64,000 bases of DNA from JABWAJ01 sp038323375 (GTDB lineage: Bacteria > Bacteroidota > Bacteroidia > Chitinophagales > Saprospiraceae), in assembly GCA_038323375.1 (NCBI GenBank), contig JBBQGV010000016.1, positions 1 through 64,000 on the forward strand, given 5' to 3'. The position numbers were made by a program, and so were the translations under genes. Below the pieces are notes generated by a model. That model was not told the origin of the DNA. It saw nothing but the letters and a program-made list of their open reading frames with translations, and searched no databases. This document shows, in pieces, positions 24,875 to 34,886 of this stretch. Position 1 is the stretch's first letter, and every line of letters starts with the position of its first letter.

Positions 24875-26293
24875 ATGAACAACCAAGAGTTTAGAAACCA
24901 CGCCCACCAGTTGGTGGACTGGATGGCCGACTATATGGAAAATCTGGACGAATTGCCGGTAAAACCCGATATGAAGCCCGGCGACATCAAAAACCAGTTG
25001 CCGACAGCAGCCCCGGTTCAGGGAGAATCCTTTGAGTCCATTTTTGAAGACTTCAAAAACATCATTCTGCCCGGAATGACGCATTGGCAGCATCCGCAGT
25101 TTTTTGCTTATTTCCCCACCGGTGGCAGCGAACCTTCCCTCTTAGCTGAAATGCTGGCCACCACAATGGGCGCACAGTGCATGATTTGGCTCACTTCGCC
25201 CGCAGCGGAGGAATTGGAGGAACGCATGATGGAATGGCTGCGCGATGCCCTGGGATTGCCCCCGGCTTTTACCGGCGTTATTCAGGACAGTAGTTCTTCT
25301 TCCACGCTGGTTTCTATCCTGACCGCCCGGGAGCAGCACTCGGATTTCGCCATCAACCGACAAGGGTTTTCGGGCATTGAAAAATTCCGCGTCTATACCT
25401 CGTCTCAGGCTCATTCTTCCGTAGATAAAGCGGTGAAAATTGCAGGGTTGGGCATCGAAAACTTAGTAAAAATCGAAGTAGACGATGCTTTTGCCATGGT
25501 TCCTGAACAATTGGAGGCAGCGATACAGGAAGACATCCGAAAGGGATTGAAACCACTGTGCGTTGTATCCATCATTGGCACGACGAGCTCCACTGCCATA
25601 GACCCCATCGGTGCCATTGGTCTGATTTGCAAAAAATACAATTGCTGGCATCACATTGACGCTTCTTATGCCGGAACGGCCTTGTTGTTGCCGGAGATGC
25701 GCTGGATGATCGCAGGGATTGAACACGTGGACAGTTTTGTGTTCAATCCGCACAAATGGATGTTCACCCATTTCGATTGCTCGGCTTATTTTGTAAAAGA
25801 CAAAAAACCGCTGGTAGACACCTTCAGCATCCTGCCGGAATACCTGAAAACGCCCGAAGACAAATTGGTCAACAACTACCGGGACTGGGGCATTCCCCTG
25901 GGGCGCCGCTTCCGGGCGCTGAAACTTTGGTTTGTGATGCGCAGCTATGGTCTTGAAGGGATGCAGGAAATTATTCGTCGCCACATTGAATACGGGCAAT
26001 GGCTAAGGGATGAAATAGCGGCAACGGAAGGTTTCGAAATTGTCGCCCCCGTTCCGCTGAACTTAGTTTGTTTCCGGCTAAAACCAGCGGGGATTGAGGA
26101 TGAAGCGAGCTTAGAAAGCCTCAACAAGACCCTGCTCAACAACTTGAACAGCAGCGGCAGGATCCTGTTGACACAAACCAAACTTAAGAATAAATATGTC
26201 ATCCGTTTCGTAGCCGGCCAGACGCACCTCCAAAAGGAGGATGTGATTAAAGGCTGGGCATTGATTCGGGCAGAAGCTACTGCGCTTTTATAA
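24875..26293 (+). CDS. PLP-dependent aromatic L-amino acid decarboxylase
   Basis: A group II decarboxylase of the aromatic L-amino acid decarboxylase/tyrosine decarboxylase kind. It has 472 residues. The PLP Schiff-base Lys is Lys294 in NPHKWMFTHFDC, the Asp pairing with the pyridine nitrogen is Asp262 in HIDASYAG, and the ring-stacking His is His180 in SSQAHSSVDKA. The N-terminal motif HPQFFAYFPTGGSEPSLLAEM is typical of the animal-type and plant-type enzymes in this family. The substrate could be tryptophan, tyrosine, phenylalanine or DOPA; the sequence does not decide. It stands alone, 16 bp after the AbiE toxin gene, with no transporter beside it. Confidence 0.9.
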   Translation: MNNQEFRNHAHQLVDWMADYMENLDELPVKPDMKPGDIKNQLPTAAPVQGESFESIFEDFKNIILPGMTHWQHPQFFAYFPTGGSEPSLLAEMLATTMGAQCMIWLTSPAAEELEERMMEWLRDALGLPPAFTGVIQDSSSSSTLVSILTAREQHSDFAINRQGFSGIEKFRVYTSSQAHSSVDKAVKIAGLGIENLVKIEVDDAFAMVPEQLEAAIQEDIRKGLKPLCVVSIIGTTSSTAIDPIGAIGLICKKYNCWHHIDASYAGTALLLPEMRWMIAGIEHVDSFVFNPHKWMFTHFDCSAYFVKDKKPLVDTFSILPEYLKTPEDKLVNNYRDWGIPLGRRFRALKLWFVMRSYGLEGMQEIIRRHIEYGQWLRDEIAATEGFEIVAPVPLNLVCFRLKPAGIEDEASLESLNKTLLNNLNSSGRILLTQTKLKNKYVIRFVAGQTHLQKEDVIKGWALIRAEATALL

Positions 26294-26351
26294 TCGTTTT
26301 CACAATCGGCGCTTGATCTGGATTGATTATTTGCATTTTGCCAATTTAATA

Positions 26352-27092
26352 CTACCGCATCACCAATTCCAAAAACTCCTGGCGCTTGCTGCGGGCAACC
26401 GGCACCGTTTTTCCGTTGCTCATCAGTACGTCGCCATCGGCGCGGACGAATTTTTTGATGTGGTGCAAATTGATGAGGTGTGAATGGTGGGCGCGGTAGA
26501 AAAAATCGAAATGCAACATTTCTTCCACTTCTTTCAGCGATTTGGAAACCAGAACGGATTCACCGCTCAAGAGCCAGATGCGCGTATAGCTACCATCGGA
26601 ATCGCAATGAACGATGTCGTTTATCTCAATGAAAATCAGGCCTTCGAGCGTGGAAATCACCATCTTTTGCGGTGGCGCTTGCCGCAAAGGGTTGAATTGC
26701 TGCAACACATCGTACTGCTGCAAATCGGGAAGCAAGGGCACCCGCACTGCTTTTTTCACAGCGGCAATGAGGTCTTCTTCTGAAATGGGCTTGAGCAGGT
26801 AATCTAAAGCGCTGTATTTGAAAGCCCGCACGGCGTATTGATTACACGCCGTCGTGAAAATGACTTTGAAGCCAACAGGATGGCATTGGTTGAGGATTTC
26901 AAAACCATTGAGTTTGGGCATTTCGATGTCCAAAAAAACCAAATCTGGCTTATCCTGTCGAATGGCAGCCAGGCCTTCAATGGAATCGGTATAGGCACCA
27001 ATAATATCAAGCTCCGGGCAATGATTGGCGGCTAAGTGTTTGAGCAATGCAATGCTTTGTGGCTCGTCGTCGAGAAAGATGGTGCGCAGCAT
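26352..27092 (-). CDS. LytTR-family response regulator
   Basis: A two-component response regulator with a receiver domain (1-120) and a LytTR DNA-binding domain (about 140-246). The phospho-acceptor is Asp55 in LVFLDIEMPKLNG; the acidic pocket is LDDE near residue 8, the switch Thr lies in IFTTACNQYAVRAF, and the conserved Lys is in DYLLKPISEEDL. The LytTR part has VHCDSDGSYTRIWLLSGES and HSHLINLHHIKKF. It is 2 bp downstream of a propeller sensor kinase gene that is heavily damaged, so its signal input is probably lost or comes from another kinase. Confidence 0.93.
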   Translation of the reverse strand: MLRTIFLDDEPQSIALLKHLAANHCPELDIIGAYTDSIEGLAAIRQDKPDLVFLDIEMPKLNGFEILNQCHPVGFKVIFTTACNQYAVRAFKYSALDYLLKPISEEDLIAAVKKAVRVPLLPDLQQYDVLQQFNPLRQAPPQKMVISTLEGLIFIEINDIVHCDSDGSYTRIWLLSGESVLVSKSLKEVEEMLHFDFFYRAHHSHLINLHHIKKFVRADGDVLMSNGKTVPVARSKRQEFLELVMR

Positions 27093-27094
27093 AC

Positions 27095-29337
27095 TTAAAC
27101 GTCTTTTTGTACCGGAATAGTCAAGATCACCCGCGTTCCCCTTCCTTCCCCTTGTTCATCAAATAAATCTTCCACCGTCACCGTCGCTATGATGTTGTAA
27201 AGTTCATTAATAATTTTGATGCGCTCCGATTGTGCGTAATTGATCGCGGTGAAGTCGAACGACAGGAAATTCTGATGGTAACTCAGCTTCAAAGGCGTGC
27301 GGGCCGTGGCTTCCGGCGAAAAAGGAACTGCCTGATTTCTTATCCTGAGCTGACTGATAAGTGGATTGGCTGGCGCATCGTTTTTGTCGGCTAATTGGGG
27401 GTTAAAATGAAAATTGGCGCTGAGCAGGGTAATGTAAACATCGTTCCCGATTTTAGAGCGGCCTTTTACTGCACCAGTATAATTTCGGGCAGCAGAAGCT
27501 CCACCCGGAGCCAGGTACCATTTAAACGTTCGTTTCTCCGTATCCATTCGGCAAAGCCCGTGGCTGGTGAGCATCCACAAATAGCCCAAATCATCGAAAA
27601 AAACATGATAGCAGGCCGTTTGAATGAACTGGTTATTATCGTCAAAAAACTCAGTCTTGTCGGTTGAAGGATCGTAACACCCCAGCGAGCCACGCGTTCC
27701 GAACCAGAGTTTTCCTTTTTTATCAAAAGCCATTTCATAGGAGCCGGAAACGCCGCCTTCATGGCCGAAATTACTTTCCGTCAACTTTTCCGCAACTCCG
27801 GTAATACGGTCAACCCGATGGATTCCGAAAAATCCCGAAACGAATAAGTTACCATCTGCATCTGGCAAAATATGAGACAAAGTTTGGCCGGATCTGACGC
27901 TGGCTATCTCCTGCCCAATTGCTGTAAACCTGCTTTTACCCGTCTTAACATGGTAAAGAATGACACCGCCAACAGCCATCACCCACAATTCATCTCCCTC
28001 CAATGGGGCAATCTGGGTAATGTACGGCAGCCTGTCTTTGATGTTCAAATTGACATACCTAAAGGAAACGCCGTCATCCGATACCGCAGCGCCTTTTCTG
28101 CCCGCTACCCACAATCTTCCCTGCTTGTCATAAGCAATGTCCTCAATATAGCGTTCTTCCCCGGTTTTAAAATGCCATTTCAAAACTTGCTTTGTTTTGG
28201 TATCATACCGGACAAGCCCTCCGCCTTGTACGGCAACCCACCAAATAGAAGCATCGGCTTGGTCGGGCAGTATTCTGACGACCTGTTCAAGGTTTTCGTT
28301 ACTCAGAAACGGAAACCGAACGGGTTGAAATTGCTGGTCGTTCAAATCTAATTTAATCAATCCTCCCTGGTCGGTCGTAAACCACATAACATGATCGTCA
28401 AACCTGGACACACTCTGCAAATCTAATGCTGGCAGGCCATTGGGCCGGTACGAATCGTGTTTGATTTGCCCGGAATACGTTTTTTTTACCATGTCGAACA
28501 GCACAATTCCATGACCGATAGAGGGGATCCAGAGAACGTGCTCCCCGGTAATCCGGGGGAAAGTCTCCATCGTGCGCCCTCCGAGGTAGCTCAGGCCTTT
28601 TTCATAAAACTTACCCGCAGGAAACTCCTCAATTTTTCCGGATTCTGGATCCAGCATCACCAGTTGATGGCCTTCTGAAAACCATACCTGGCTTTTGGAA
28701 TCAATAAAAAGGCCGTTGGTGTTCGACCTTCGGGATAAAATTTCATTGCCCCCGTTGAGGGATTGTAGCGATATAATCCTGATAAAAAAACGGTTTTCCA
28801 GATATTTCCTGAATGGTCTTTGGCGATGTCGAAAGAATATTCGATGCGCTCTTTGATGGGCGTAATTTCAAAGGTTCGGGTATTTAATCGAAACAACGTT
28901 GATCCTCCTGTAATCCAAATGGTTTCCTTTCCATCAAACAACAAGTTTCGGGGCACAAAATCCAGTGTCGTATCTTTAGGACTGACGTAATTAAAGCGGT
29001 CGTGTTGCTCATCGTACCAACATATACCCGCTGAACTGGCAATCCATAACCTGCTGAAATTGTCCGATACAAGTCCCACTTCAATTCCACTGCGCAATCC
29101 CCCCGGCGTATTTTCATTGAAAGCATAATTCTTGAAGGTTACCCCGTCAAACCGGCTCAGTCCGCTAAAATGCGACACCCATAAATATCCCTGCCGGTCT
29201 ACGGCTGTTGCCCAGGTAAGGTTATTGGACAACCCCTGTTCGGTGGTATAAGTAGTAAATTTCAGGTTATTCAGAACCTGCGCCCGCAATTGACTTTAGC
29301 AAAAAAGGGTAAAAAGCAAGAATAGGAGTTGTCGCAT
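27095..29337 (-). pseudogene. propeller-type sensor histidine kinase with three lesions
   Basis: Reading from 29337 gives a signal peptide (MRQLLFLLFTLFC) cut by TAA at 29296-29298. The frame then continues SQLRAQVLNNLKFTTYTTEQ, the start of a two-component regulator propeller. The propeller runs to about 28725 and shifts frame there: one frame ends FYPEGR, the other continues NTNGLFIDSKSQVWFSEG. It then runs to a Y_Y_Y-like segment (LKLSYHQNFLSFDFTAINYA) and jumps at SERIKIINELYN to the last 40 residues of a LytS-type ATPase (VEDLFDEQGEGRGTRVILTI). The rest of Y_Y_Y, the membrane helix, the His box and most of the ATPase are missing. Intact relatives have about 1000 residues; this could not phosphorylate the adjacent regulator. 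Confidence 0.88.
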
Positions 29338-29364
29338 GTTTCCCTGTTTGTTGATGAACGGGAA

Positions 29365-29394
29365 CAAAGTTAGTAAAGCCTATTGAATATCAAA
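29365..29394 (-). promoter_or_regulatory. complete Bacteroidota promoter of the broken sensor kinase
   Basis: On the minus strand: TTTG (29394-29391), an 18-bp spacer, then TAACTTTG (29372-29365), 28 bp before the original ATG at 29337. This is the best promoter match in the window, so the pseudogene may still be transcribed, and through it the response regulator. Confidence 0.7.
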
Positions 29395-29606
29395 CCATTA
29401 GATCTTGCCAGTTTATAAGCGGTTTGGAAATCCCGGTCATTGGATGAAACTGGTTTATCTTTGGAAAAATAGCAATTGGAACTCATCCTATCGTTTATCC
29501 AACCGGTCATACATCCCCCTAAACGCCACTTCCTGCGGCTACGGCGCACTCAAAAAATCGTGCGGAAGCCCGGTTCAATGGCACTCACTTCGTTTAGTTT
29601 CGCCAA

Positions 29607-32387
29607 CTATTCCACCACCAACTTCCTCGCCACCGCAGCATCCGCTCCGCTCAACAATACACAATAGATGCCTGCGGGCAGGCGGCTCAAGTCTAAGCTT
29701 CGGGTATTAACGCCGGCAGTTGTTTCCCAAAGACTGCGCTGGATTTCCCGACCATTCACATCAAGCAGGCGGTAAGTCAGCAAAGCATTTTCACGCGATT
29801 GCAATTCAAGGGTGGCTTGTTCTTTTGCAGGATTCGGGAACAGGCGTAGCTGGCCGATACCGGCTGCTTCCTCCTCCATAACGCCAACCGGCGTTTTGAA
29901 CGTGATAACCGTCGCAGAAGATACGACTACAGCGCCGTCATTATCGGTAGCCCGTGCTTCAAAGGTGTATTCGCCATAAGCTGTGGGTTGAAAATCGAGA
30001 TCATAAGGCGCTTCGAACAGGGTGGCAATTACCCCGTCATTCACCAGAAGCTCAACAGAATCTACCGTGCCATCCAAGTCGTCAGCGAAGGCCGAGATAG
30101 CCAATTCGGGCAATACCTCTACTTCGAACGTGCCGCCAGCAGGTTGATTCAAAAAAACAACCGGCACGAAATTGGGAACGCCCTGTCCGCTGAAATCGAG
30201 GTTATCTACATAAACCCGGTTGCCGCTGCCCCCGATGTTTTCAAATTCTATGGTAATGATTTCACCGGCAAAAGCAGAAATATCCACGGTTTCATGCCGC
30301 CACTGATCGCAGCTCGCAGGAATAAACGCCGAATTGGTGGCGGGGGTAGTTGCCAGTGCGGCACCGTATTTGGTGTAAACCGGAATTCTTTCGCCGTCGC
30401 ATCGGATCACATTCAAGCGCAGGATATCAGTTACCGTGCTGCTGCGCGGGGCATAAGCCACGTCAAAACTAAATTTAGTCAGACCGGAAACGTTGCGCAA
30501 GTCAATCGCCGAGCGCAAAAAGTCGTCGGTATTGCGGGTGTTGAAACTGAAATTATCCATTCGGAAGCAGGGTCCGGAACAGGTGGTGGTTACTGAACGC
30601 CAGTACGCGCCGTCTTCGCCTGGGTTTTCCACGACCCAGTTATTGTTTTGAAAATTTTCATACAATGGCAGCGCCCCTGATTCTACCACCAAGGCATCCG
30701 TGTAGGTCGCGATGTTGCTGCCAGCAGCATTGGATACCGAAAGGCTGAAGGTGTAGGTACCCGGGCTGCTGTAAACAGCAGTTGGGTTGGCTTCAGCCGA
30801 GGTCGCCGGTTCGCCGCCCGGAAAACTCCAGAGCCGCGTCTCAACCGGGCTTTCTGTCAAATCAAAAAACCGGATATTTTGTGCGACGCAGGTGCGCTCG
30901 GTATCATAAGTCGCTTTGGCAATCGGGGCATCCACCGCTTTTACGCGAAAGCGAAAATAACCCTCCGGGGCTACGATTGGGCGAACCTGCTGTTTCCCGG
31001 AATGCGCCGTGCCGTGAAGGTAATACTGAATTTCCGTACCCGCAGGTTGAGCAGGAATGGCCGCCGACCAGATGTTTTCAGCGACATTGGTTAAACTCAT
31101 TCCAACAGCCGTATAAGGCGCGCCTTCCTGGGTTCGGTAATATAAAGTTGCACCGGAGATGCCGCTTCGGTGGCGGATTTTAGCCGCCACTGCATATTCA
31201 TTTTCAGCATCGTAGGTATCGCGGAGGCGCGCATGGGCAATCCAGAGCGGGTCGTTCACGCCAACCGTTTTTGTGATGCAATGCAGGGCACCGAGCGCGG
31301 GAATGATCTGGTTGCAATTAATGCCGACGACGTTGTATCCCGGCAGGTTTTCGCGGTAAATACGCAGGGCGGTGGTATCGTATTGCTCTTCATAAGTCGG
31401 GACGAGGATGGTTTTATTGAGAAAAATGGAATTGGTGTAGGTTCGATAATAACCGCCCTCGTCGGGGTAGCGATCGAGTTGGTCTGGCGGGCTTGGGAGG
31501 CTCAAAACATTGTAGCGGTTGCCAAACGCAGTGGTTTCCCGGCTCAGTAATTCCCGGATATTGGACGCGATCTGCGGGCCGTCGGCGACGCCTTCGGGGT
31601 AAGTGCCGAACATAATGGTCTCTTCGTCCAACAGACGAATGTGCATATCCAAATGGTGGATGCCATCATAAGGCAGGGATCTAAATTTTACATAGTTGTC
31701 CACGCCCATATACAACTGCGCGATGTTGTCAATTTCAGCTTCTGTTTTGTCCGGATTTTCATCAAATAAGAGGTCAGAAGAAAAAGCGGTATTGAAGCCG
31801 TCCGTGAGGTGGTTGCCGCCGGTGTGTACTAGATTGTAGGGCGCTGCTGTGGCTTCAAAAATGGGCAACCCCAGAAAATTGGCTATTGCTGATGGCGAAG
31901 TATCGTCCTGTGGGCGCGGGCGGTTGTAAGTCCAGTCGGCAATCATCAGGCTGTCCACGTCATTCTGGTAGATCGTCCATGGGCCGTAATCGCGGATCCA
32001 GATGCTGTTGGTACTGCGTTGCACCACGGTCACGCTATCCAAACTGATGCTTTCTGCATTCAGCCGATTGATCACGTTGGTCGGATTGGAGGCAATGATG
32101 ATGACTTTAGTTTCTTCCACCGCATGGCGGGTGATTTCCACCAGGATGTCAATATAGTCCGTCCAGGTCAGCACCAGCGCCTGAATTTCTTCCCATTCGC
32201 CCATCGTGCGCACAGGGCCTGGCGGCGGCTGCGGAACGAAGTTCTTTTCATGGTCGGCCGGCGGGTTGTAGTACGCCCAAGCCTGGCGGGCTTCCGCTTC
32301 GGTCAGCTTATTGGGTAAAACTTCCTGAGCGGTCAATCCGCACAGCGTAGCAAAACAAAACAGGCAAGTAGTTGCAATTTTTTTCAT
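29607..32387 (-). CDS. secreted peptidylarginine-deiminase-like protein with PKD, anchor and T9SS domains
   Basis: A 926-residue exoprotein. After a signal peptide (MKKIATTCLFCFATLCGLTA) comes an agmatine-deiminase/PAD-type catalytic domain (about 25-390). Its candidate catalytic residues are Asp133 in WIRDYGPW, His245 and Asp247 in HHLDMHI, Asn319 in TYTNSIF and Cys370 in GALHCITK. The same set at similar spacing occurs in Porphyromonas PPAD (Asp130, His236, Asp238, Asn297, Cys351). It is followed by an Ig-like part, a PKD domain (FPGGEPATSAEANPTAVYSS), a jelly-roll segment, another Ig domain and a T9SS sorting domain (RLFPNPAKEQATLEL to RKLVVE). It probably deiminates arginine or C-terminal peptidyl arginine outside the cell; agmatine is the alternative substrate. 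Confidence 0.88.
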   Translation of the reverse strand: MKKIATTCLFCFATLCGLTAQEVLPNKLTEAEARQAWAYYNPPADHEKNFVPQPPPGPVRTMGEWEEIQALVLTWTDYIDILVEITRHAVEETKVIIIASNPTNVINRLNAESISLDSVTVVQRSTNSIWIRDYGPWTIYQNDVDSLMIADWTYNRPRPQDDTSPSAIANFLGLPIFEATAAPYNLVHTGGNHLTDGFNTAFSSDLLFDENPDKTEAEIDNIAQLYMGVDNYVKFRSLPYDGIHHLDMHIRLLDEETIMFGTYPEGVADGPQIASNIRELLSRETTAFGNRYNVLSLPSPPDQLDRYPDEGGYYRTYTNSIFLNKTILVPTYEEQYDTTALRIYRENLPGYNVVGINCNQIIPALGALHCITKTVGVNDPLWIAHARLRDTYDAENEYAVAAKIRHRSGISGATLYYRTQEGAPYTAVGMSLTNVAENIWSAAIPAQPAGTEIQYYLHGTAHSGKQQVRPIVAPEGYFRFRVKAVDAPIAKATYDTERTCVAQNIRFFDLTESPVETRLWSFPGGEPATSAEANPTAVYSSPGTYTFSLSVSNAAGSNIATYTDALVVESGALPLYENFQNNNWVVENPGEDGAYWRSVTTTCSGPCFRMDNFSFNTRNTDDFLRSAIDLRNVSGLTKFSFDVAYAPRSSTVTDILRLNVIRCDGERIPVYTKYGAALATTPATNSAFIPASCDQWRHETVDISAFAGEIITIEFENIGGSGNRVYVDNLDFSGQGVPNFVPVVFLNQPAGGTFEVEVLPELAISAFADDLDGTVDSVELLVNDGVIATLFEAPYDLDFQPTAYGEYTFEARATDNDGAVVVSSATVITFKTPVGVMEEEAAGIGQLRLFPNPAKEQATLELQSRENALLTYRLLDVNGREIQRSLWETTAGVNTRSLDLSRLPAGIYCVLLSGADAAVARKLVVE

Positions 32388-32532
32388 ATCACAGGATTTT
32401 GAACACCAGAGGATAAAGATATTTAGAATTTTGGAGATGTACAGTGGGATGTTGATGCCCGCGTGTCAGACGGCGGACAATTAGGGGAACAACAACATAA
32501 GTTGCTTACTTTGTGCCTGAAACAGGCTTGTA

Positions 32533-33999
32533 ATGACCACACTGCATAGTTTTTTTTCAATCGCGATTTATGTTTTTTTTCTCGTCGCTTTATGGCTTTG
32601 TTACCGCCGGAAAATCAAGCAGGTACATTGCCTGACAGCCATTCTCGTATTGGGTTTATTCCTGAGAATCGCCACCGCACAGGATCCTTTTCTCCACACT
32701 TGGGATGAGCGTTTTCACGCCTTAGTGGCCAAAAATTTGATAGAACACCCCCTGAAACCCGTCCTGTATGCCCAGCCGGTGTTGCCGTACGATTTTCGGG
32801 AATGGTCGAACAACCACATCTGGCTGAGCAAACCACCCCTGGCTTTATGGCCAATGGCGGCCTCCATCCATTGGTTTGGGACCAACGAAATCGCCGTGCG
32901 ACTCCCCTCCATCCTGTTTTCCACCCTGAGTATCCTGCTGACTTTTTTCATTGGCCGGCGCTTATTTGGTGCCTGGCCAGGGCTATTGGCCGCCTGCCTC
33001 CACGCGATGCACGGGCGGCTGATTGAGGTAGCTTCCGGAAGGTTATCCTCCGATCACGTGGAAACGCTTTTTCTATTTTTTGTAGAATGGGCTATGTTGC
33101 TGACCGTGAAATATTACCAACGTGCTAAACGACCCGCAACGCTTGCCCTCGGGATCGGCTTGCTGACCGGGCTGGCATTTTTGTGCAAATGGATTGCTGC
33201 ACTTTTTGTCCCGATCCTTTGGTTGGCTATCGGATTGTGGATGCGGCGCCCCGTTTGGGAACTGCTCAAACACGGAATGGTGATTGCCTTATCGGCAAGC
33301 GCAGTGGCGGCACCCTGGTTATTTTTTATGCTTTACGCCTATCCGGAAGAAGCGACATATCTATTGCGTGCGGTGTTATTGCCGGTTTCTGAAACCATTC
33401 AGGGCCATCAGGGTCACTGGTATTATTTTCTGGATCAGGCTCGACTGTATTACGGTGAATTGATTTACCTGCCTATGCTCTGGCTCGTTTTTGTCATTTG
33501 GCGAAAGCCGAAACGATTTTCCATCTTGGTCATCACGCTATGGATTGCACTCCCGATGCTGCTGCTTTCCCTCATGGAGACCAAGCGGAGCACCTACCTC
33601 CTGTTAACCGCGCCGGGTTTTTTCCTGCTGTCCGCGCTGTGCTTTTATCTGCTGACCGTAAAACGCCCGGAAAAACGGAGCATTCGCATCCTTGCCCGCC
33701 TGACCGCCGCTTTGCTGGTCTTGCTGCCGCTCCGATATTCCATCGAGCGGGTGAAACCTTTCGCTAACTTTGCAGAAGAACGGCAATGGACGGAGGAACT
33801 GAAAGCTTTGTCAAGCGCCATTCCCCTGCCGCCAAAGCAGGTGGTTTTATTCAGTGAACCCCATCCCATTCAGGCTATGTTTTATACAGGGTTTACCGCT
33901 TATCCCTGGATACCGGAAGCCAGTATGCTGGAAGAACTGCGGGCAAAAGGGTACCGGATTTTTGTAAAAAAAGAGACCGGGTATGAAGAATACCGGTAG
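32533..33999 (+). CDS. GT39-type (ArnT/PMT-like) membrane glycosyltransferase
   Basis: A polytopic membrane protein of 488 residues with about ten hydrophobic helices. The first periplasmic loop has the acidic motif TWDERFHALVAKNLIEHPLK and later SKPPLALWPMAASIHWFG, NEIAVRLPS. These are typical of the dolichyl-phosphate-mannose/ArnT family, whose loop Asp-Glu acts on a polyprenyl-phosphate sugar. It likely moves a sugar onto lipid A, a protein or another polymer at the periplasmic face. The C-terminal 100 residues are soluble. It stands alone; the partner that makes the lipid-linked sugar is not in the window. Confidence 0.85.
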   Translation: MTTLHSFFSIAIYVFFLVALWLCYRRKIKQVHCLTAILVLGLFLRIATAQDPFLHTWDERFHALVAKNLIEHPLKPVLYAQPVLPYDFREWSNNHIWLSKPPLALWPMAASIHWFGTNEIAVRLPSILFSTLSILLTFFIGRRLFGAWPGLLAACLHAMHGRLIEVASGRLSSDHVETLFLFFVEWAMLLTVKYYQRAKRPATLALGIGLLTGLAFLCKWIAALFVPILWLAIGLWMRRPVWELLKHGMVIALSASAVAAPWLFFMLYAYPEEATYLLRAVLLPVSETIQGHQGHWYYFLDQARLYYGELIYLPMLWLVFVIWRKPKRFSILVITLWIALPMLLLSLMETKRSTYLLLTAPGFFLLSALCFYLLTVKRPEKRSIRILARLTAALLVLLPLRYSIERVKPFANFAEERQWTEELKALSSAIPLPPKQVVLFSEPHPIQAMFYTGFTAYPWIPEASMLEELRAKGYRIFVKKETGYEEYR

Positions 34000-34099
34000 T
34001 GGTTGCATTGGCCGGCGTCATCAAATCGGAATATCCGCTGGTGGAAGTCATCCCGCTGACCTGGCTTTACCCTGGTGTTCCTCGTTGTCAGCATCACGC

Positions 34100-34630
34100 T
34101 CATTCCAGTTTCCTTGGCCGCTTAAAAATCGGCACGGTAGAACAAGGCTCCCCATACATAATGCTTTGCGCATAAGGCTGCAACTTCCGGGTAATCTCAA
34201 TATAAGCGGCGGCGGGCACCGGTTTGTCGCTGCACCCTTTGATGACGATGCGTTTTTGGTCGTATCCCGCCGGGTCAAGCGCGTCCAATGCTTTTGCAAA
34301 AGCTGTTTTGTAATAAGCCTCCGCGTCGCCCTGGAAAATATCGGCGGCATAAGGCGCCGCACTGGCAGCTACCAGCATGTAGGCCCACATGGGGATGATC
34401 GCGTCGGCAGAACAAAAAACCAACAGCACTTTGCCCTGGTATTGCGTCCAGTCGTGCTGCTGTATGGCTTCCCGAAAATCTTTTTCCTTGACGATCAACT
34501 CCATAAAGAGGTACTGCTTCAGGTCGAAAGGAACGACTTCAGCTTTTGGAAAAAAATCTTCCAGATTGATGGTAATCAGGCTGCTGGAGACAACCCGGTT
34601 CACTAACGGTTTTTCTGTATCTGCGTTCAT
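34100..34630 (-). CDS. DUF2480 family protein
   Basis: A 176-residue cytoplasmic protein that I recognise as the Bacteroidota-specific DUF2480 family. Landmarks are VNRVVSSSLITINLEDFFP near the N-terminus, LIVKEKDFREAIQQHDWTQY, and VFCSADAIIPMWAYMLVAAS, then KGCSDKPVPAAAYIEI. Two conserved Cys and the aromatic residues suggest a small enzyme or binding fold, but the function is unknown. It stands alone on the minus strand between two plus-strand genes. Confidence 0.75.
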   Translation of the reverse strand: MNADTEKPLVNRVVSSSLITINLEDFFPKAEVVPFDLKQYLFMELIVKEKDFREAIQQHDWTQYQGKVLLVFCSADAIIPMWAYMLVAASAAPYAADIFQGDAEAYYKTAFAKALDALDPAGYDQKRIVIKGCSDKPVPAAAYIEITRKLQPYAQSIMYGEPCSTVPIFKRPRKLE

Positions 34631-34886
34631 AAGCTTTTACTCCTTTATAACGGTAGATGAACAACTGAACGCCCTTGCCCGTTCAAAAACAGCGGCAGGT
34701 TTTTCCTGCATGCCCTGCAAATTTACACTTCCCTCCCACATTTAGAGCATGCCGGCGCATTTGTCAGCCTACTTACACAAAATAGATCCTTGCAATGCGT
34801 ATCTTTCCTCAAATTTGTGCGTAATGTGAAGCACCTTATCAAACATTCGAGCAACAGTTTTTTACACCTCTTAATTTTTCCGTCTT

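Noticed and set aside
29405..29710. A 101-codon plus-strand frame between the kinase remnant and the deiminase gene
   Set aside because: Overlaps the deiminase 3' end on the opposite strand and shows no recognisable features.
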